Counted from the first letter of the stretch, positions 43,049 to 53,210 are shown. The stretch is 64,000 nucleotides of DNA from Eubacteriaceae bacterium (GCA_012522805.1 JAAYJS010000023.1:1-64000), one strand, 5' to 3'. Program-made: numbers and translations. Notes: generated from the sequence alone by a model not told the origin.

Positions 43049-44803
43049 CTAATCTACTAAAACTGCATTGAATTTGCAGGATTTTAAGCATTTGCCACAT
43101 TGTATGCACAACTCTTGATCGATAACATGGGGTTTTTTCTTGTCCCCGGAAATAGCTTGGACGGGGCAATTTTTCGCGCAGCGGGTACAACCGACGCAAG
43201 CCTCTTCATCGATGGTGTAGGTCAGTAGCGCGCGGCAGCTGTGGGCCGTGCACTTTTTCTTATAAATATGGTCTTCGTATTCGTTTCTAAAATAGCGAAG
43301 GGTCGTTAATACGGGGTTCGGCGCTGTTTGGCCTAAACCGCACATGGAGCCTTCCTTGACTTTAAGGCAGAGTTCTTCCAAGAGTTCGATATCCCCATCC
43401 TGACCTTTACCCTCCGTAATGCGATTTAAAATCTCCAGCATACGCAGGGTCCCGATACGGCAATAATTGCATTTCCCGCAGGATTCTTTTCTGGTGAAGT
43501 CCAAAAAGAATCGCGCCATATCCACCATACAGGTCGTGTCGTCCATAACCACCATGCCACCGGAGCCCATGATGGCCCCTGTTTGACTGACGGAGGGGTA
43601 GTCGATGACGGTATCTATTTTTTCTGCAGGGATGCACCCACCGGAAGGGCCACCCATTTGAACCGCTTTGAGTTTTCGGCCTTCTCGAACGCCTCCTCCA
43701 ATATCTTCGATGACATCCCGAAGGGTATAGCCCATGGGAATTTCCACCAGTCCCCCTTTTTGTATTTTGCCCGTCAGGGCAAACACCTTGGTTCCCTTGG
43801 AGTTTTCGTTGCCGTATTCTGCATAGGTTTTGCCACCGTGTTTAAAGATCCAGGGTATATTGGCGAGGGTTTCCACGTTGTTGATGTTTGTCGGTTGACC
43901 CCAGTAGCCTTTTTGTGCAGGGAAAGGCGGTTTTAAACGGGGCATCCCCCGCTCTCCTTCCAGAGATGCGATGAGAGCCGTCTCTTCGCCGCAGACAAAA
44001 GCACCGGCACCGGCTTTAATTCTTAAATGAAAGCGGTGTTCGGTATCGAAGATGCCCTCGCCTAAAAAGCCTCTTTTCTGGGCTTGATCGATGGCACGGG
44101 TTAATCGCGCAATGGCTAAGGGATATTCCGCACGGACATACACGACACCTTCTTCTGCACCAATCGCCTTGGCACCGATCAGCATGCCTTCGATAACACT
44201 GTGGGGATTGCCTTCTAAAACGGAACGATCCATAAAAGCACCGGGATCGCCTTCGTCTGCATTGCAGATCATGTATTTTTGAGATCCCTCTGCTTTTTTA
44301 GCTTCATTCCATTTAAACCAGGTGGGAAAACCGGCGCCGCCCCGTCCCGCTAAACCGGAAATCTTGACTTCTTCGATGATGGCCTCCGGTGTCCAAGAGC
44401 GGTACACTTCTCGGGCCGATTGATAACCTCCGGTTTCGATATAGTGATCGATGTTTTCGGGATCGATGATCCCGCATTGATCCAAGGCAATGCGCACCTG
44501 TTGTTTGCGGTTGGTGGGCTTCGGCGCCATTCGCTCCTTAACCGGCACCCCTTTGATCAGGTGTTCTTCCAAAATGGTCGCAACATCCGCCTCGTGCACA
44601 TTCACGTAGGTCGTTTTGTTTCCTTGTGTATCGTAGATATCCACAATGGGCTCTTGGTAGCAATTGCCATTGCACCCGGTGGTTCGCACCTGAAAGGGAT
44701 AATTCTTCTCTTTGATGAAGGTTTTAAAGGTTTCGTCAACCTTCTCTGCGCCGGCAGCTAAACCACAGGAGCCTTTCCCGATGACGATGGTATACTCTTT
44801 CAT
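43049..44803 (-). CDS. NuoF/HydB-like flavin subunit (StnB-like)
   Basis: A 584-residue NADH-oxidising subunit. A thioredoxin-like [2Fe-2S] domain (first 110 residues, with CGLAAGAE and TGCNGNCYQEP) precedes the 51-kDa NuoF core: FMN/NADH motifs GRGGAGFPTWFKW and CNADEGDPGAFMDR, then the 4Fe-4S site ESCGKCNYCRIGT. A C-terminal 2x[4Fe-4S] ferredoxin follows (CVGCTRCAKNCP and CIQCGKCLKSC). In bifurcating enzymes this subunit splits NADH electrons. Ends with TAG, 10 bp before the large subunit start. Confidence 0.93.
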   Translation of the reverse strand: MKEYTIVIGKGSCGLAAGAEKVDETFKTFIKEKNYPFQVRTTGCNGNCYQEPIVDIYDTQGNKTTYVNVHEADVATILEEHLIKGVPVKERMAPKPTNRKQQVRIALDQCGIIDPENIDHYIETGGYQSAREVYRSWTPEAIIEEVKISGLAGRGGAGFPTWFKWNEAKKAEGSQKYMICNADEGDPGAFMDRSVLEGNPHSVIEGMLIGAKAIGAEEGVVYVRAEYPLAIARLTRAIDQAQKRGFLGEGIFDTEHRFHLRIKAGAGAFVCGEETALIASLEGERGMPRLKPPFPAQKGYWGQPTNINNVETLANIPWIFKHGGKTYAEYGNENSKGTKVFALTGKIQKGGLVEIPMGYTLRDVIEDIGGGVREGRKLKAVQMGGPSGGCIPAEKIDTVIDYPSVSQTGAIMGSGGMVVMDDTTCMVDMARFFLDFTRKESCGKCNYCRIGTLRMLEILNRITEGKGQDGDIELLEELCLKVKEGSMCGLGQTAPNPVLTTLRYFRNEYEDHIYKKKCTAHSCRALLTYTIDEEACVGCTRCAKNCPVQAISGDKKKPHVIDQELCIQCGKCLKSCKFNAVLVD

Positions 44804-44826
44804 TTTTACTCCTTCGTTGGTTGCGA

Positions 44827-45276
44827 TTATTGTTGATAACTTTTTAAAATTTTAATCACTTTTTTATCGTTCAATTCGCCGTAGGTTTCTCCGGAAATCA
44901 TCATAGCCGGTGAAAGCGAACAGCAGCCTAAACATGCGACATTTTCTAATGTGAACAGTCCGTCGGCGGTTGTCTCTCCGTCTTTGATCTTCAAATATTC
45001 GGTAATGGTTTCCTCGATCCCTGCGGAGCCATTGACATGGCATGCCGTACCTTGGCACAACATGATCAAATATTTCCCCACGGGCTTTAAGCGAAATTGA
45101 GAGTAAAAGGTGACGACACCGTAAATTTTGGCAACGGGAATCTCCAATATTTGGGAGACCGTATCCATGGTTGCCACGGAGATGTAACCTTCTTCTTCTT
45201 GAATCTTTTGCAGTATGGAAATCAGGTTGCCTTCCGATTTGCCACAGGTTTCAATAATCTCTTGGATTTTTTTCAT
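44827..45276 (-). CDS. NuoE/HydC-like [2Fe-2S] subunit (StnA-like)
   Basis: A 149-residue thioredoxin-like ferredoxin of the 24-kDa NuoE type. The cluster ligands are Cys74 and Cys79 (CQGTAC) and Cys115 and Cys119 (CLGCC). IYGVVTFYSQF is the usual family core. I chose ATG 45276 with GAGGT upstream; a longer reading would run into the EamA gene. It is the first of the three genes of the electron-bifurcating complex. Confidence 0.95.
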   Translation of the reverse strand: MKKIQEIIETCGKSEGNLISILQKIQEEEGYISVATMDTVSQILEIPVAKIYGVVTFYSQFRLKPVGKYLIMLCQGTACHVNGSAGIEETITEYLKIKDGETTADGLFTLENVACLGCCSLSPAMMISGETYGELNDKKVIKILKSYQQ

Positions 45277-45283
45277 GATGACC

Positions 45284-46144
45284 TCACGCTCTTGATTTTT
45301 CTTTGCGAATGATGGGTAGGTAACGGGAAACAATTCCCATTAAAATCACAGTAAAACCGACCAAGGTGTAGATGGTGGGTTTTTCTCCTATAAATAAATA
45401 AACCCAAATCGGATTTAAGATCGGTTCCAATAAGCACAGGACGGATGCTTCCGAGGCGGATATCTTCCGTACGCCCTTGATGAATATGTAGTAGGAAATC
45501 CCTATTTGTAAGAATCCCAATATGGCTAGGTACAGCCAGCTCATTCCGGGTATTTGAGTGATATCGACCTGCCTGTGAAAGATCAAGCTTACGATGATAA
45601 CCATAAAAAGGTTCATCAAACCGTTGATGGCCACATCGTTCATGGGATAGGTTTTTTCGAACTGGTATTGTTCCCATGCGTAACCGATGCCGGCAATGAT
45701 CGCTAAAAAATTCCCCAACATCATTTCCTTGGTGACGACGCCGCTCTCTCCCCACAAAATAATCACGATACCCAGTAAAATGAGCCCCCGGGTGGCTGCC
45801 TCAAAGCCGGTTAGTTTTTTTTCTCCCTTCATCAACAAACCCAAATAGAGCCATAGGGGTGCCGTACTCTGCAAAATAATGGCGTTGGCCGCTGTGGTCA
45901 ATCGATTGGCCGTTACATAGCAAACGGTTAGCAGGATGTACATCGACACCAGAATGGCAAAATCCTTGGTGATGGCCACGGTTTTCCATTGAACAAAGGG
46001 TAGGAAGAGCAAAGCGGCAAAAAAAGCGCGACAAACCACAATGGTTACGGGGTTGGCCTCTACGCTTTTAATCAGCAGCCCCCCGGAGCTCATCATGATC
46101 GTCGCAATCACGACGTATAGCATACCTCGTTGTTTTTCAGTCAC
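45284..46144 (-). CDS. EamA/DMT-family transporter
   Basis: A 286-residue protein with ten predicted membrane helices in two EamA repeats. The first repeat opens GMLYVVIATIMMSSGGLLIK, quoted at its limit, and the second ends with LVGFTVILMGI. Such proteins export metabolites, including amino acids. It starts at GTG 46144 with AGGAG and lies 15 bp after ilvN, which suggests but does not prove a branched-chain amino acid or related substrate. Confidence 0.88.
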   Translation of the reverse strand: MTEKQRGMLYVVIATIMMSSGGLLIKSVEANPVTIVVCRAFFAALLFLPFVQWKTVAITKDFAILVSMYILLTVCYVTANRLTTAANAIILQSTAPLWLYLGLLMKGEKKLTGFEAATRGLILLGIVIILWGESGVVTKEMMLGNFLAIIAGIGYAWEQYQFEKTYPMNDVAINGLMNLFMVIIVSLIFHRQVDITQIPGMSWLYLAILGFLQIGISYYIFIKGVRKISASEASVLCLLEPILNPIWVYLFIGEKPTIYTLVGFTVILMGIVSRYLPIIRKEKSRA

Positions 46145-46159
46145 AAAATATACTCCTCT

Positions 46160-46648
46160 TTACAGTAAATTTTTTCCTCTTTGTAAGCCGGTTGCTCCGG
46201 AACGCACAAATTCCAAAATACCGTAGGGTTCCATCATTCTGAAAAAGGCTTCTACTTTAGAATAAATACCGGTAATTTCAAAAACAAGGCTCTCTCTACC
46301 CACGTCCACCACATTGGCTCTAAAGAGTTTGGAAATGCTGATAATATCCGAACGGTTGCCATCCGTGGCTTTGACTTTGATGAATACCAACTCGCGGCAA
46401 ACTTCTTTATCGGGGTCTATTTCCAGTACTTTAATGACGTCGATAATTTTGTTCAATTGTTTTTTAATTTGCTCCAAGGTTTTCTCGTCTCCCGAAGTGA
46501 CGATGGTGATCCTAGAAACTTTGGTGTTTTCCGTAATGCCGACGGTTAGGGAATCGATATTGTAACCTCTTCTGGCAAACAACCCGGCAATGCGACTGAG
46601 CACGCCGGAATTGTTTTCTACTAATAAAGACAATACGTGTTTTTTCAT
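46160..46648 (-). CDS. ilvN: Acetolactate synthase small (regulatory) subunit
   Basis: A 162-residue ACT-domain subunit giving valine feedback control to acetolactate synthase. The motifs LLVENNSGVLSRIAGLFARR and RGYNIDSLTVG are diagnostic. ATG 46648 has GGAG upstream. It follows ilvB by 20 bp. Confidence 0.96.
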   Translation of the reverse strand: MKKHVLSLLVENNSGVLSRIAGLFARRGYNIDSLTVGITENTKVSRITIVTSGDEKTLEQIKKQLNKIIDVIKVLEIDPDKEVCRELVFIKVKATDGNRSDIISISKLFRANVVDVGRESLVFEITGIYSKVEAFFRMMEPYGILEFVRSGATGLQRGKNLL

Positions 46649-46668
46649 TTTTTGCTCCAATTCTTTAT

Positions 46669-48306
46669 TTAAATATACAAGAAATCCTCATCGACCACGC
46701 ATTCTACCAAGCAAGATTGGTCGGATTGCAACACCTTCGTCAATTGCTCTTCGATGGCGTCGTCGGAATCGATGCAATAGTATTCGAGATCGTAGGCCTC
46801 GGCAATTTTATCAAAATGGATGTCAAAACTGAGATCGGTTCCAAAGTAACCGTTTTTGCCATATACATTCTTTTGTAGTTGGCGGACCATTCCCAATTTC
46901 CTATTGCGGATCATGATGATTTTGATATTCATCTTTTGTTCGCCGATAACGGCCAACTCTCCGATAAACATCTGGAAGGATCCGTCACCGCAGACCGCGA
47001 CGATTTGCCTGTCGGCATTTTCCTTTGCCAAATAGGCGCCGATGGCTGCCGGCACACTGTACCCCATGGTTCCCAAACCGCCGGAGGTAAAAAATTTTCT
47101 TCCGCCGTAAATCTTAAAATATAAAGATGCCCAAAACTGGTTTAAACCGACGTCCGCCACCAAGGTGGTTTCCTCACGGGTTAAATCGGACAGGGTTTTA
47201 AAAACCAACTTCGGATTGACACCGACGTAAGGAATGTTTTCGCTGTAATCCACCGGAATGCGCTCTTTGATTTCACGAATCTCTTCGTGCCATTGCTCCG
47301 TTTGCAGTCCAATATCTTTTTCCAGTAATTGCCCTAAAACGATTTTGGCATCCCCGACAATGGGTATATTGGTTTGGTAGACATTTTTACCTATTTCTGC
47401 GGGATCGATGTCGATGTGAACTAAAATCATATCGTCTATCAGCTCCTTAGAGGGTGTGGTGCCTCGATCGGACATTCTGGCGCCGACGCAAAAACACAGA
47501 TCTGCTTTTTCCATGATCTCGGAGGTGTATTGATAGCCGTGACTACCTATGACACCGCAGTACATGGGGTGGGTTTGGGGAAAACACCCCACACCCATCA
47601 AGGTGGTGATGACGGGAATTTTATTTTTTTCTGCAAAGGTAATGAGCTCTTCTTCCGCTTTGCTTAAAACGATACCGCCACCGGCGTAAATGACCGGACG
47701 TTTTGCGGATTTAATCACTCTGATTGCTTTTTTGATCTGTCCTGTGTGCCCTTCATAATGGGGTTTGTAACCGACAATATTTACAGGCTTATCAAAATCG
47801 TAGATTTTGATATTTTCTTCTTGAACGTCCTTGGGAATATCAATTAAAACCGGACCGGGTCTTCCTGTACGCGCAATATGAAACGCTTCTTTAAAAATTC
47901 TGGGAAGATCGTCGGCATTGGTCACCAAGTAGGAGCGTTTTGTAAAAGGCTGGGTGGCACCGGTAATGTCCGCTTCTTGAAAAGCATCCGTTCCGATGAG
48001 CGCTCGATTAACCTGACCGGTAATGGCTACAATGGGAATGGAATCCATATATGCGGTTGCAATACCGGTTATCAGATTGGTAGCACCGGGTCCCGATGTT
48101 GCCATGCAGACGCCGACTGTTCCCTTTTCTCTCGCATAGCCCGAAGCACAATGGGGTGCTGCTTGTTCGTTACGCACCAACACATGGGTGATATCCGAAT
48201 CGATTAATGCGTTATAAAGCGGCAACAGAGCCCCACCGGGATAACCGAAAATGGTGTCGACACCTTCCAGTTCTAGACATTTTAAAATAAGTTTGGATGC
48301 TAACAT
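46669..48306 (-). CDS. ilvB: Acetolactate synthase large (catalytic) subunit
   Basis: A 545-residue ThDP/FAD enzyme that condenses two pyruvates, or pyruvate and 2-ketobutyrate, in valine/isoleucine synthesis. It shows FGYPGGALLPLY near the N-terminus, the glutamate of RNEQAAPHCASGYAR, and the ThDP-binding CGDGSFQM. Upstream, TTGGTG/CACCAA is a small dyad around a -10-like TATGAT, but no T-box leader fits in the 64-bp gap. Confidence 0.96.
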   Translation of the reverse strand: MLASKLILKCLELEGVDTIFGYPGGALLPLYNALIDSDITHVLVRNEQAAPHCASGYAREKGTVGVCMATSGPGATNLITGIATAYMDSIPIVAITGQVNRALIGTDAFQEADITGATQPFTKRSYLVTNADDLPRIFKEAFHIARTGRPGPVLIDIPKDVQEENIKIYDFDKPVNIVGYKPHYEGHTGQIKKAIRVIKSAKRPVIYAGGGIVLSKAEEELITFAEKNKIPVITTLMGVGCFPQTHPMYCGVIGSHGYQYTSEIMEKADLCFCVGARMSDRGTTPSKELIDDMILVHIDIDPAEIGKNVYQTNIPIVGDAKIVLGQLLEKDIGLQTEQWHEEIREIKERIPVDYSENIPYVGVNPKLVFKTLSDLTREETTLVADVGLNQFWASLYFKIYGGRKFFTSGGLGTMGYSVPAAIGAYLAKENADRQIVAVCGDGSFQMFIGELAVIGEQKMNIKIIMIRNRKLGMVRQLQKNVYGKNGYFGTDLSFDIHFDKIAEAYDLEYYCIDSDDAIEEQLTKVLQSDQSCLVECVVDEDFLYI

Positions 48307-48370
48307 ATTCTCACCTCTTTGTTGTTGGTGACATCATACACCAACTCCGTGGCCTTTCATAGACTATTTT

Positions 48371-49213
48371 TTATTTTTTCAGTAAGCGAATACCTTCAGG
48401 TGTTATTTCTATCTTTTGATCTCGATACAAGCGCCCAATAGCACGTTTGTAAGAGGCTTTAGACATATCAAAAACTTTTCTGATTTCCTTTGGATCCGAT
48501 TGATCTCCATAGGGTAAAGCACCCCCATGGTCGACCAACATCTCGTATATTTTTTTTGCATCGGGATTGATCTGTTTGTAAGCTTGGCGTTTATAGCTCA
48601 AAGTCAGTTTACCATCGTACCTGATTTGGGACACTTCGGCCTCGATGGTTTCGCCGATCTGTGCACGGGGGTCGTCCTGCTGCAGGATTAAGCCGTGGTA
48701 CCGATGGTCTACCGCCACAAAGGTACCTATTTTCTTGTTGATTTGATACACCACGCCTTCTACCTTATCTCCCACTTGATAAGGCGACTGAGATTCTAAG
48801 TGTTCATACAATTTCATCGTGGCACAGAGCCGATTGCTTTTATCCAAGTAAAGGTAAACGGGGTATTTTTTCCCCTTGTACACTCTTCCGGCCTGTTCGC
48901 TGAAGGGCAAAAACAAGTCCTTTTCCAGACCCCAGTCTAAAAAAGCACCGATTTTTGTCATTTCCACCACCCTCAGCACCGCTATCTCACCTAAGGTTAT
49001 CCTTGCCTTTCTCTTCGTTGCAATGAGCCGATCCTCGGAGTCTTTGTAAATAAAAACCTCCAGTACCGAACCAACTTTTTCTAAACGGTGACACTCCTTT
49101 TGGGGCAATAAGACCGCTTCGCTGCCGTCCGCAGATCCAACCGGTTTTAAATAGGCCCCATGGGGGGTGATTCTATCAATTTCTAATTCTTGTATTTTTC
49201 CTAACTTTATCAT
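48371..49213 (-). CDS. cvfB: CvfB/YitL-type S1 RNA-binding protein
   Basis: A 280-residue protein with several S1-like RNA-binding barrels (the third: GDKVEGVVYQINKKIGTFVAV) and a C-terminal winged helix that includes FDMSKASYKRAIGRLYRD. CvfB in Staphylococcus affects virulence gene expression and RNA stability. It forms its own small transcription unit. Confidence 0.9.
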   Translation of the reverse strand: MIKLGKIQELEIDRITPHGAYLKPVGSADGSEAVLLPQKECHRLEKVGSVLEVFIYKDSEDRLIATKRKARITLGEIAVLRVVEMTKIGAFLDWGLEKDLFLPFSEQAGRVYKGKKYPVYLYLDKSNRLCATMKLYEHLESQSPYQVGDKVEGVVYQINKKIGTFVAVDHRYHGLILQQDDPRAQIGETIEAEVSQIRYDGKLTLSYKRQAYKQINPDAKKIYEMLVDHGGALPYGDQSDPKEIRKVFDMSKASYKRAIGRLYRDQKIEITPEGIRLLKK

Positions 49214-49513
49214 AGCTTCTTTCTTTTTTTAAAAAAAGGACTTGTAAGATTACAAATCTTTAAGTGTTCGCGCTGTTCATTTTGATTATGAATTTTTCGG
49301 TCCTTAAACGTTCTTCCGGCCTTCGTAGATACAGACACGCAGTGGTATCCATAGGGTGTAGAACCGGGTGCCGTTGGCATCTTTCTCTTTGATACATGCT
49401 CCCGACTTTAAGCGATTCAAGATAAAGTCGATACGTCGTCAAAGAACGCTAGCGTTTCGCCCATAGAGGGTACTCCCGGTATTGTCGTTCTATCCCTCTG
49501 CAATACCCAGTGC
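49214..49513. other. Intergenic stretch between coiled-coil gene and cvfB
   Basis: About 300 bp without a supportable gene. It contains a perfect 12-bp palindrome AACGCTAGCGTT and, on the minus strand, a weak hairpin AAGATT/AATCTT followed by a T-run near 49220-49265 that may terminate the coiled-coil operon transcript. Confidence 0.4.
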
Positions 49514-49960
49514 CTACTTGATGTTGTTCAGCTCTTCCCTGTTTTTTTCTATTTGATCGTTGAGTTCTTTTAATTGAACCTGAACGCTGTATAGCATTTT
49601 TTCAGAATATTTTTTGGTACCGACCCGTATTTGTTTCGCAGTCGTATTGGCTTTCTCTAAAATAGATTCCGCCTGCGCCGTTGCGTTTCTGGTAATCTCA
49701 TTGGTATTGATCAACTCTTCCAGTCTTTTTTCGGCTTCGTTTTTAATTCTTTCTGCGTCGTTCTGAGCTTCAACTAGGATACGGTTTTTTTCCTCTACAA
49801 TTTTTTTTGCTTCTTGTAGTTCTCTTGGCAACTCTTCTCTGATCTCTTCAATAATCTCTGTCATTTCTACCGGGTTTACCAATGCTTTTGACGAAAATGG
49901 TAAGGAGTTTCCGGAGACAATTAATTCCTCTAGTTCTTTCAGTCTTTCCAATACCTTCAT
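49514..49960 (-). CDS. Coiled-coil protein (often annotated ATPase; DivIVA/AtpF-like)
   Basis: A 148-residue, highly charged protein that is coiled coil from about residue 35 to the end (EEIREELPRELQEAKKIVEE). No membrane helix. In many Clostridia the gene follows coaD, as here, and is annotated as an ATPase although no nucleotide motif is visible. It probably has a scaffold or division-related role. Its ATG overlaps the coaD stop by one base. Confidence 0.75.
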   Translation of the reverse strand: MKVLERLKELEELIVSGNSLPFSSKALVNPVEMTEIIEEIREELPRELQEAKKIVEEKNRILVEAQNDAERIKNEAEKRLEELINTNEITRNATAQAESILEKANTTAKQIRVGTKKYSEKMLYSVQVQLKELNDQIEKNREELNNIK

Positions 49961-50454
49961 TATTTCATCGACTTCCTTCCTAGTTTATTTTTTATTTCTA
50001 TCTCGACATTCGGTGGTACCAAGCCGCTGATATCACCTTCGAAAGCGACCATTTCTTTGACAACAGAGGAGCTCAGGTATTGATAACCGGCTTCCGCCAT
50101 TAAAAAAACAGATTCGATTTGATCGTTAAGTCGGTGATTGGCCCAAGCCATTTCCGACTCGTATATAAAGTCCTGGGTGTTTCTAAGTCCTTTGATTAAT
50201 ACCGTAACACCTTGATCGGCCGCATAGTCCACCAGCATTTTGTCGGATGTATCCACCACTACATTGTCTAAATGTTTTAAGCTTTCAATGAGCATCGCCA
50301 AACGTTCGTCTTTGGTGAAGAGTGTCTTCTTAGTATAATTGTAAAAGATGCACACGATGACTTTGTCAAACATTTTAGCTGCTCTTTCTACAATATTGAT
50401 ATGTCCCACTGTTAAAGGATCGAAACTTCCCGGATACAATGCTGCATTAATCAT
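49960..50454 (-). CDS. coaD: Phosphopantetheine adenylyltransferase
   Basis: CoaD transfers AMP to 4'-phosphopantetheine in CoA synthesis. The N-terminal YPGSFDPLTVGHINIVERA and the later ISGLVPPNVEIEI region are diagnostic; length 164 is typical. It overlaps rsmD by eight bases. The rsmD-coaD arrangement is conserved widely. Confidence 0.98.
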   Translation of the reverse strand: MINAALYPGSFDPLTVGHINIVERAAKMFDKVIVCIFYNYTKKTLFTKDERLAMLIESLKHLDNVVVDTSDKMLVDYAADQGVTVLIKGLRNTQDFIYESEMAWANHRLNDQIESVFLMAEAGYQYLSSSVVKEMVAFEGDISGLVPPNVEIEIKNKLGRKSMK

Positions 50455-51016
50455 GACTACTCCCCAAACGATACATCTCCACTTTGGCTAACCCATATGT
50501 TTTTTCTCTAAATAAGTTCAGTTCTTTGATGTTTATACTGATTATATCATTCTTTTTATATTCAAGCACCATAATTCCATTTTTCTTTAGTATTTCTTGT
50601 TCTATCATTTTAAAAGCATCCGCCTCCAATTGTGCGCTATCTGCATAGGGCGGATCTAAATAGACGATATCCACCCGGATTCCCTTTTTCGATAAAAGGT
50701 CCAGAGCCTTTTGAGCCGTACTGCGAATGACCGTGGCATTTTCTTCAAAACCTGCTTTTCGAATGTTTTTTTGAATCAATGCGATGCTCTTGGGGTGTTG
50801 ATCCACAAAATAAGCGTGTTGTGCGCCGCGACTCAAGGCTTCTATCCCCATGGCTCCGGAGCCGGCGTATAAATCCAAAAAAACGGTTTCATCGTCCAGC
50901 TCGGTCTGCAAGCTGTTAAACACTGCTTGGCGCACCTTGTCCGATGTGGGGCGAATCCAATCTTCGTGTATGGCTTCTAAGCGTAAGCCTCTTTTCTTTC
51001 CCGATGTAATGCGCAT
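50447..51016 (-). CDS. rsmD: 16S rRNA (guanine966-N2)-methyltransferase RsmD
   Basis: A 189-residue class I methyltransferase that modifies G966 of 16S rRNA. RPTSDKVRQAVFN, the SAM motif FLDLYAGSGAMGIEA and the catalytic DPPYAD are all present. It follows recG by eight bases, a common Firmicute order. Confidence 0.97.
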   Translation of the reverse strand: MRITSGKKRGLRLEAIHEDWIRPTSDKVRQAVFNSLQTELDDETVFLDLYAGSGAMGIEALSRGAQHAYFVDQHPKSIALIQKNIRKAGFEENATVIRSTAQKALDLLSKKGIRVDIVYLDPPYADSAQLEADAFKMIEQEILKKNGIMVLEYKKNDIISINIKELNLFREKTYGLAKVEMYRLGSSHD

Positions 51017-51024
51017 GGCAACTC

Positions 51025-53073
51025 CTAAGTGAGGGTAATCTCTTCTGTTTCCACTTCAAAGTCGGCGATCATCCGATCTTTGTAAATCATATCTTCCTTT
51101 TTGCCGCTTTGATATAAAGCTTCAGCAATTTTTTTGGTTTTTTCTATGATTTCTAAATCTTTTAAAGGATCCAAGGCAAAAAACCTCGGTAAGCCGTGTT
51201 GTCTGGTTCCGAAATAATCGCCACTGCCCCTGAGTTCAAAATCTCTCTCTGCAATTTCAAAGCCGTCTCGAGCGGTTACCAACATCTCCATGCGTTTTAA
51301 GGTGTCTTCGTTTTGCGTATCGGACAATAGAATGCAATAGGCTTGTGCTTTGCCTCGACCCACACGTCCCCGCAATTGGTGCAGTTGTGCCAACCCAAAG
51401 CGTTCGGGGCTTAAAATGACCATGACATTGGCATTTTGAACATCGATACCCACTTCGATGATGGTGGTCGCTACTAAGATATCGATTTCTTTTTTTGTAA
51501 AACCATCGATGACTTTGTTTTTTTCATCGTTTTTCATCTGACCATGGAGCAACCCGATACGACAATTTTGTCCTATTTTTTCCCGCACTTCCTCGTAAAC
51601 ATTTTGAACGTCTCGCACCTTTTCCATACCTTCGGACTCTTCGATAAAGGGACAGACCACAAAGGCCTGATTCCCATGAGCCACCTGCTCTGTGAGAAAG
51701 CCAAGAACTTTAGGCCAATATTTTTCTCTATAAAAAAACGTTTTGACGGGCTTGCGTCCCTTGGGCTTTTCCTTTATTTCCGACACATGTAAGTCGCCGT
51801 ACAGAATCAAAGCTAAGGTTCTGGGAATGGGAGTTGCGCTCATAATCAAGACATGTGGGGGGCCTGCGCCCTTGGTGGCCAATTTAGCCCGTTGTTTAAC
51901 ACCAAAACGATGTTGCTCGTCGGTTACGACGAAGGCGAGGTGATAAAAATCTGTTGTTTCTTGAATGAGAGCATGGGTGCCGATGACGACGGCCACTTCG
52001 CCGGTGCGCATCTTTTCCTTTGTGATGCGTTCTTCCTCGGAGTTCAATGTGCCGGTCAATAAACCCACTTGAATGCCGAAGGGCTCCAAGAATTTTTTAA
52101 ATGTAGCGTGGTGTTGCCTTGCTAAAATATCCGTCGGTGCCATATAAGCACTTTGATAGCCGTTGATGGCCATAAAAAAACAAGCGATGACGGCTAGAAC
52201 CGTTTTGCCACTGCCGACATCTCCTTGAATGAGTCGATTCATCACCTTGCCGGATTTCAAATCGAGAACTATATCGTCTAAGGCAGCGCTTTGCCCTTCG
52301 GTTAAAGTAAAGGGTAAGGATCTAACAAATTGTTCGATCTTTTCCCAACGGGATAATTCAAAATCGCTTTGCTTAAAATCCTGTTTGAAATGCATAATAC
52401 CCAGATGGATTTTTAAAGCCTCTTCTACTTTGATTCGAATGTAGCCTTTTTCTATTTCTTTTTGATTCTTCGGACAATGGATTCCCTGCAAGGCTTCAAA
52501 AAATCGTGGTAACTGCAGCTCTGCCATCAGCCATGAGGGCGGATCTAAAACTGAATTCTCAAAGGGTTCCTTTAAGAAATCGGCAATGGTTTTTTGAATC
52601 AAACTGTGGGGAACACCCTCTATTTTGGGATAAATCGGAGTCAATTCAAAAAAATTGCCGGGATCGGACTTTAAAACGCACTTTGGGTTGACCATGGTAT
52701 AGCTTCCCTTATCCTTGAACAGTTTACCATAACAATAATATTCTTCGCCTGAACGAACATTTTTAAGCATATAGGGTTGATTGTACCAAGAAATTTTGAT
52801 GGAACCGTCCAATTCTTGGCACCAAGCTTGGTAACCCACAATCGAAAAGTTTCGCCTAGGGAAATAGGAAAAACCCTAGGAATGAATGGTGACGGTAATG
52901 GTAACCTTTCCTTCAGTCAAGACATGGGGCGAATAAAAAACACTCTTATCCTCATACTGCCTTGGAAATAAAAAGAGCAGGTCTTTGATTGTAACAATAT
53001 GTTTGTTGGCTAGAGCAGCGGCCCGCTTGGGACCGATGCCCTTTAAGGTGGTAACCTGTTGGTTCAATTTCAT
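51025..53073 (-). pseudogene. recG: ATP-dependent DNA helicase RecG, interrupted by in-frame TAG
   Basis: The frame from ATG 53073 encodes the RecG wedge-domain start LKGIGPKRAAAL and FLFPRQYED but meets TAG at 52876-52878 after 65 residues. The same frame then continues through the rest of RecG: OB fold (ISWYNQPYM), Walker A GDVGSGKT, TDEQHRFG, SATPIPRTLAL and the helicase C-terminal FGLAQLHQLRGRVGRG. The next possible start is GTG 52839. Apart from this one codon the gene looks intact at about 682 codons. RecG rescues stalled forks. The truncated form would lack the N-terminal helix and part of the wedge. Confidence 0.92.
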
Positions 53074-53103
53074 AAATGCCTCTTACCAAGAAAACAGCCT
53101 GGA

Positions 53104-53146
53104 CAAAAGCCCACAACTTGAAGCGCAACTTCAAATTGTGGGCTAT
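53104..53146 (-). terminator. Terminator downstream of fakA
   Basis: On the minus strand AGCCCACAA pairs with TTGTGGGCT and an inner TTGAAG/CTTCAA extends the stem; TTTTG follows. It lies between fakA and recG. Confidence 0.75.
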
Positions 53147-53210
53147 CCTATCCTATGTAAGGTTTAAAGCTACACCAAAATGCTGTGAATCGTAAGTTGA
53201 ACGCACCCTA

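Noticed and set aside
39811..45276. [FeFe]-hydrogenase HydABC
   Set aside because: The large subunit has no H-cluster cysteine motifs and instead carries a GltD-like flavin module.
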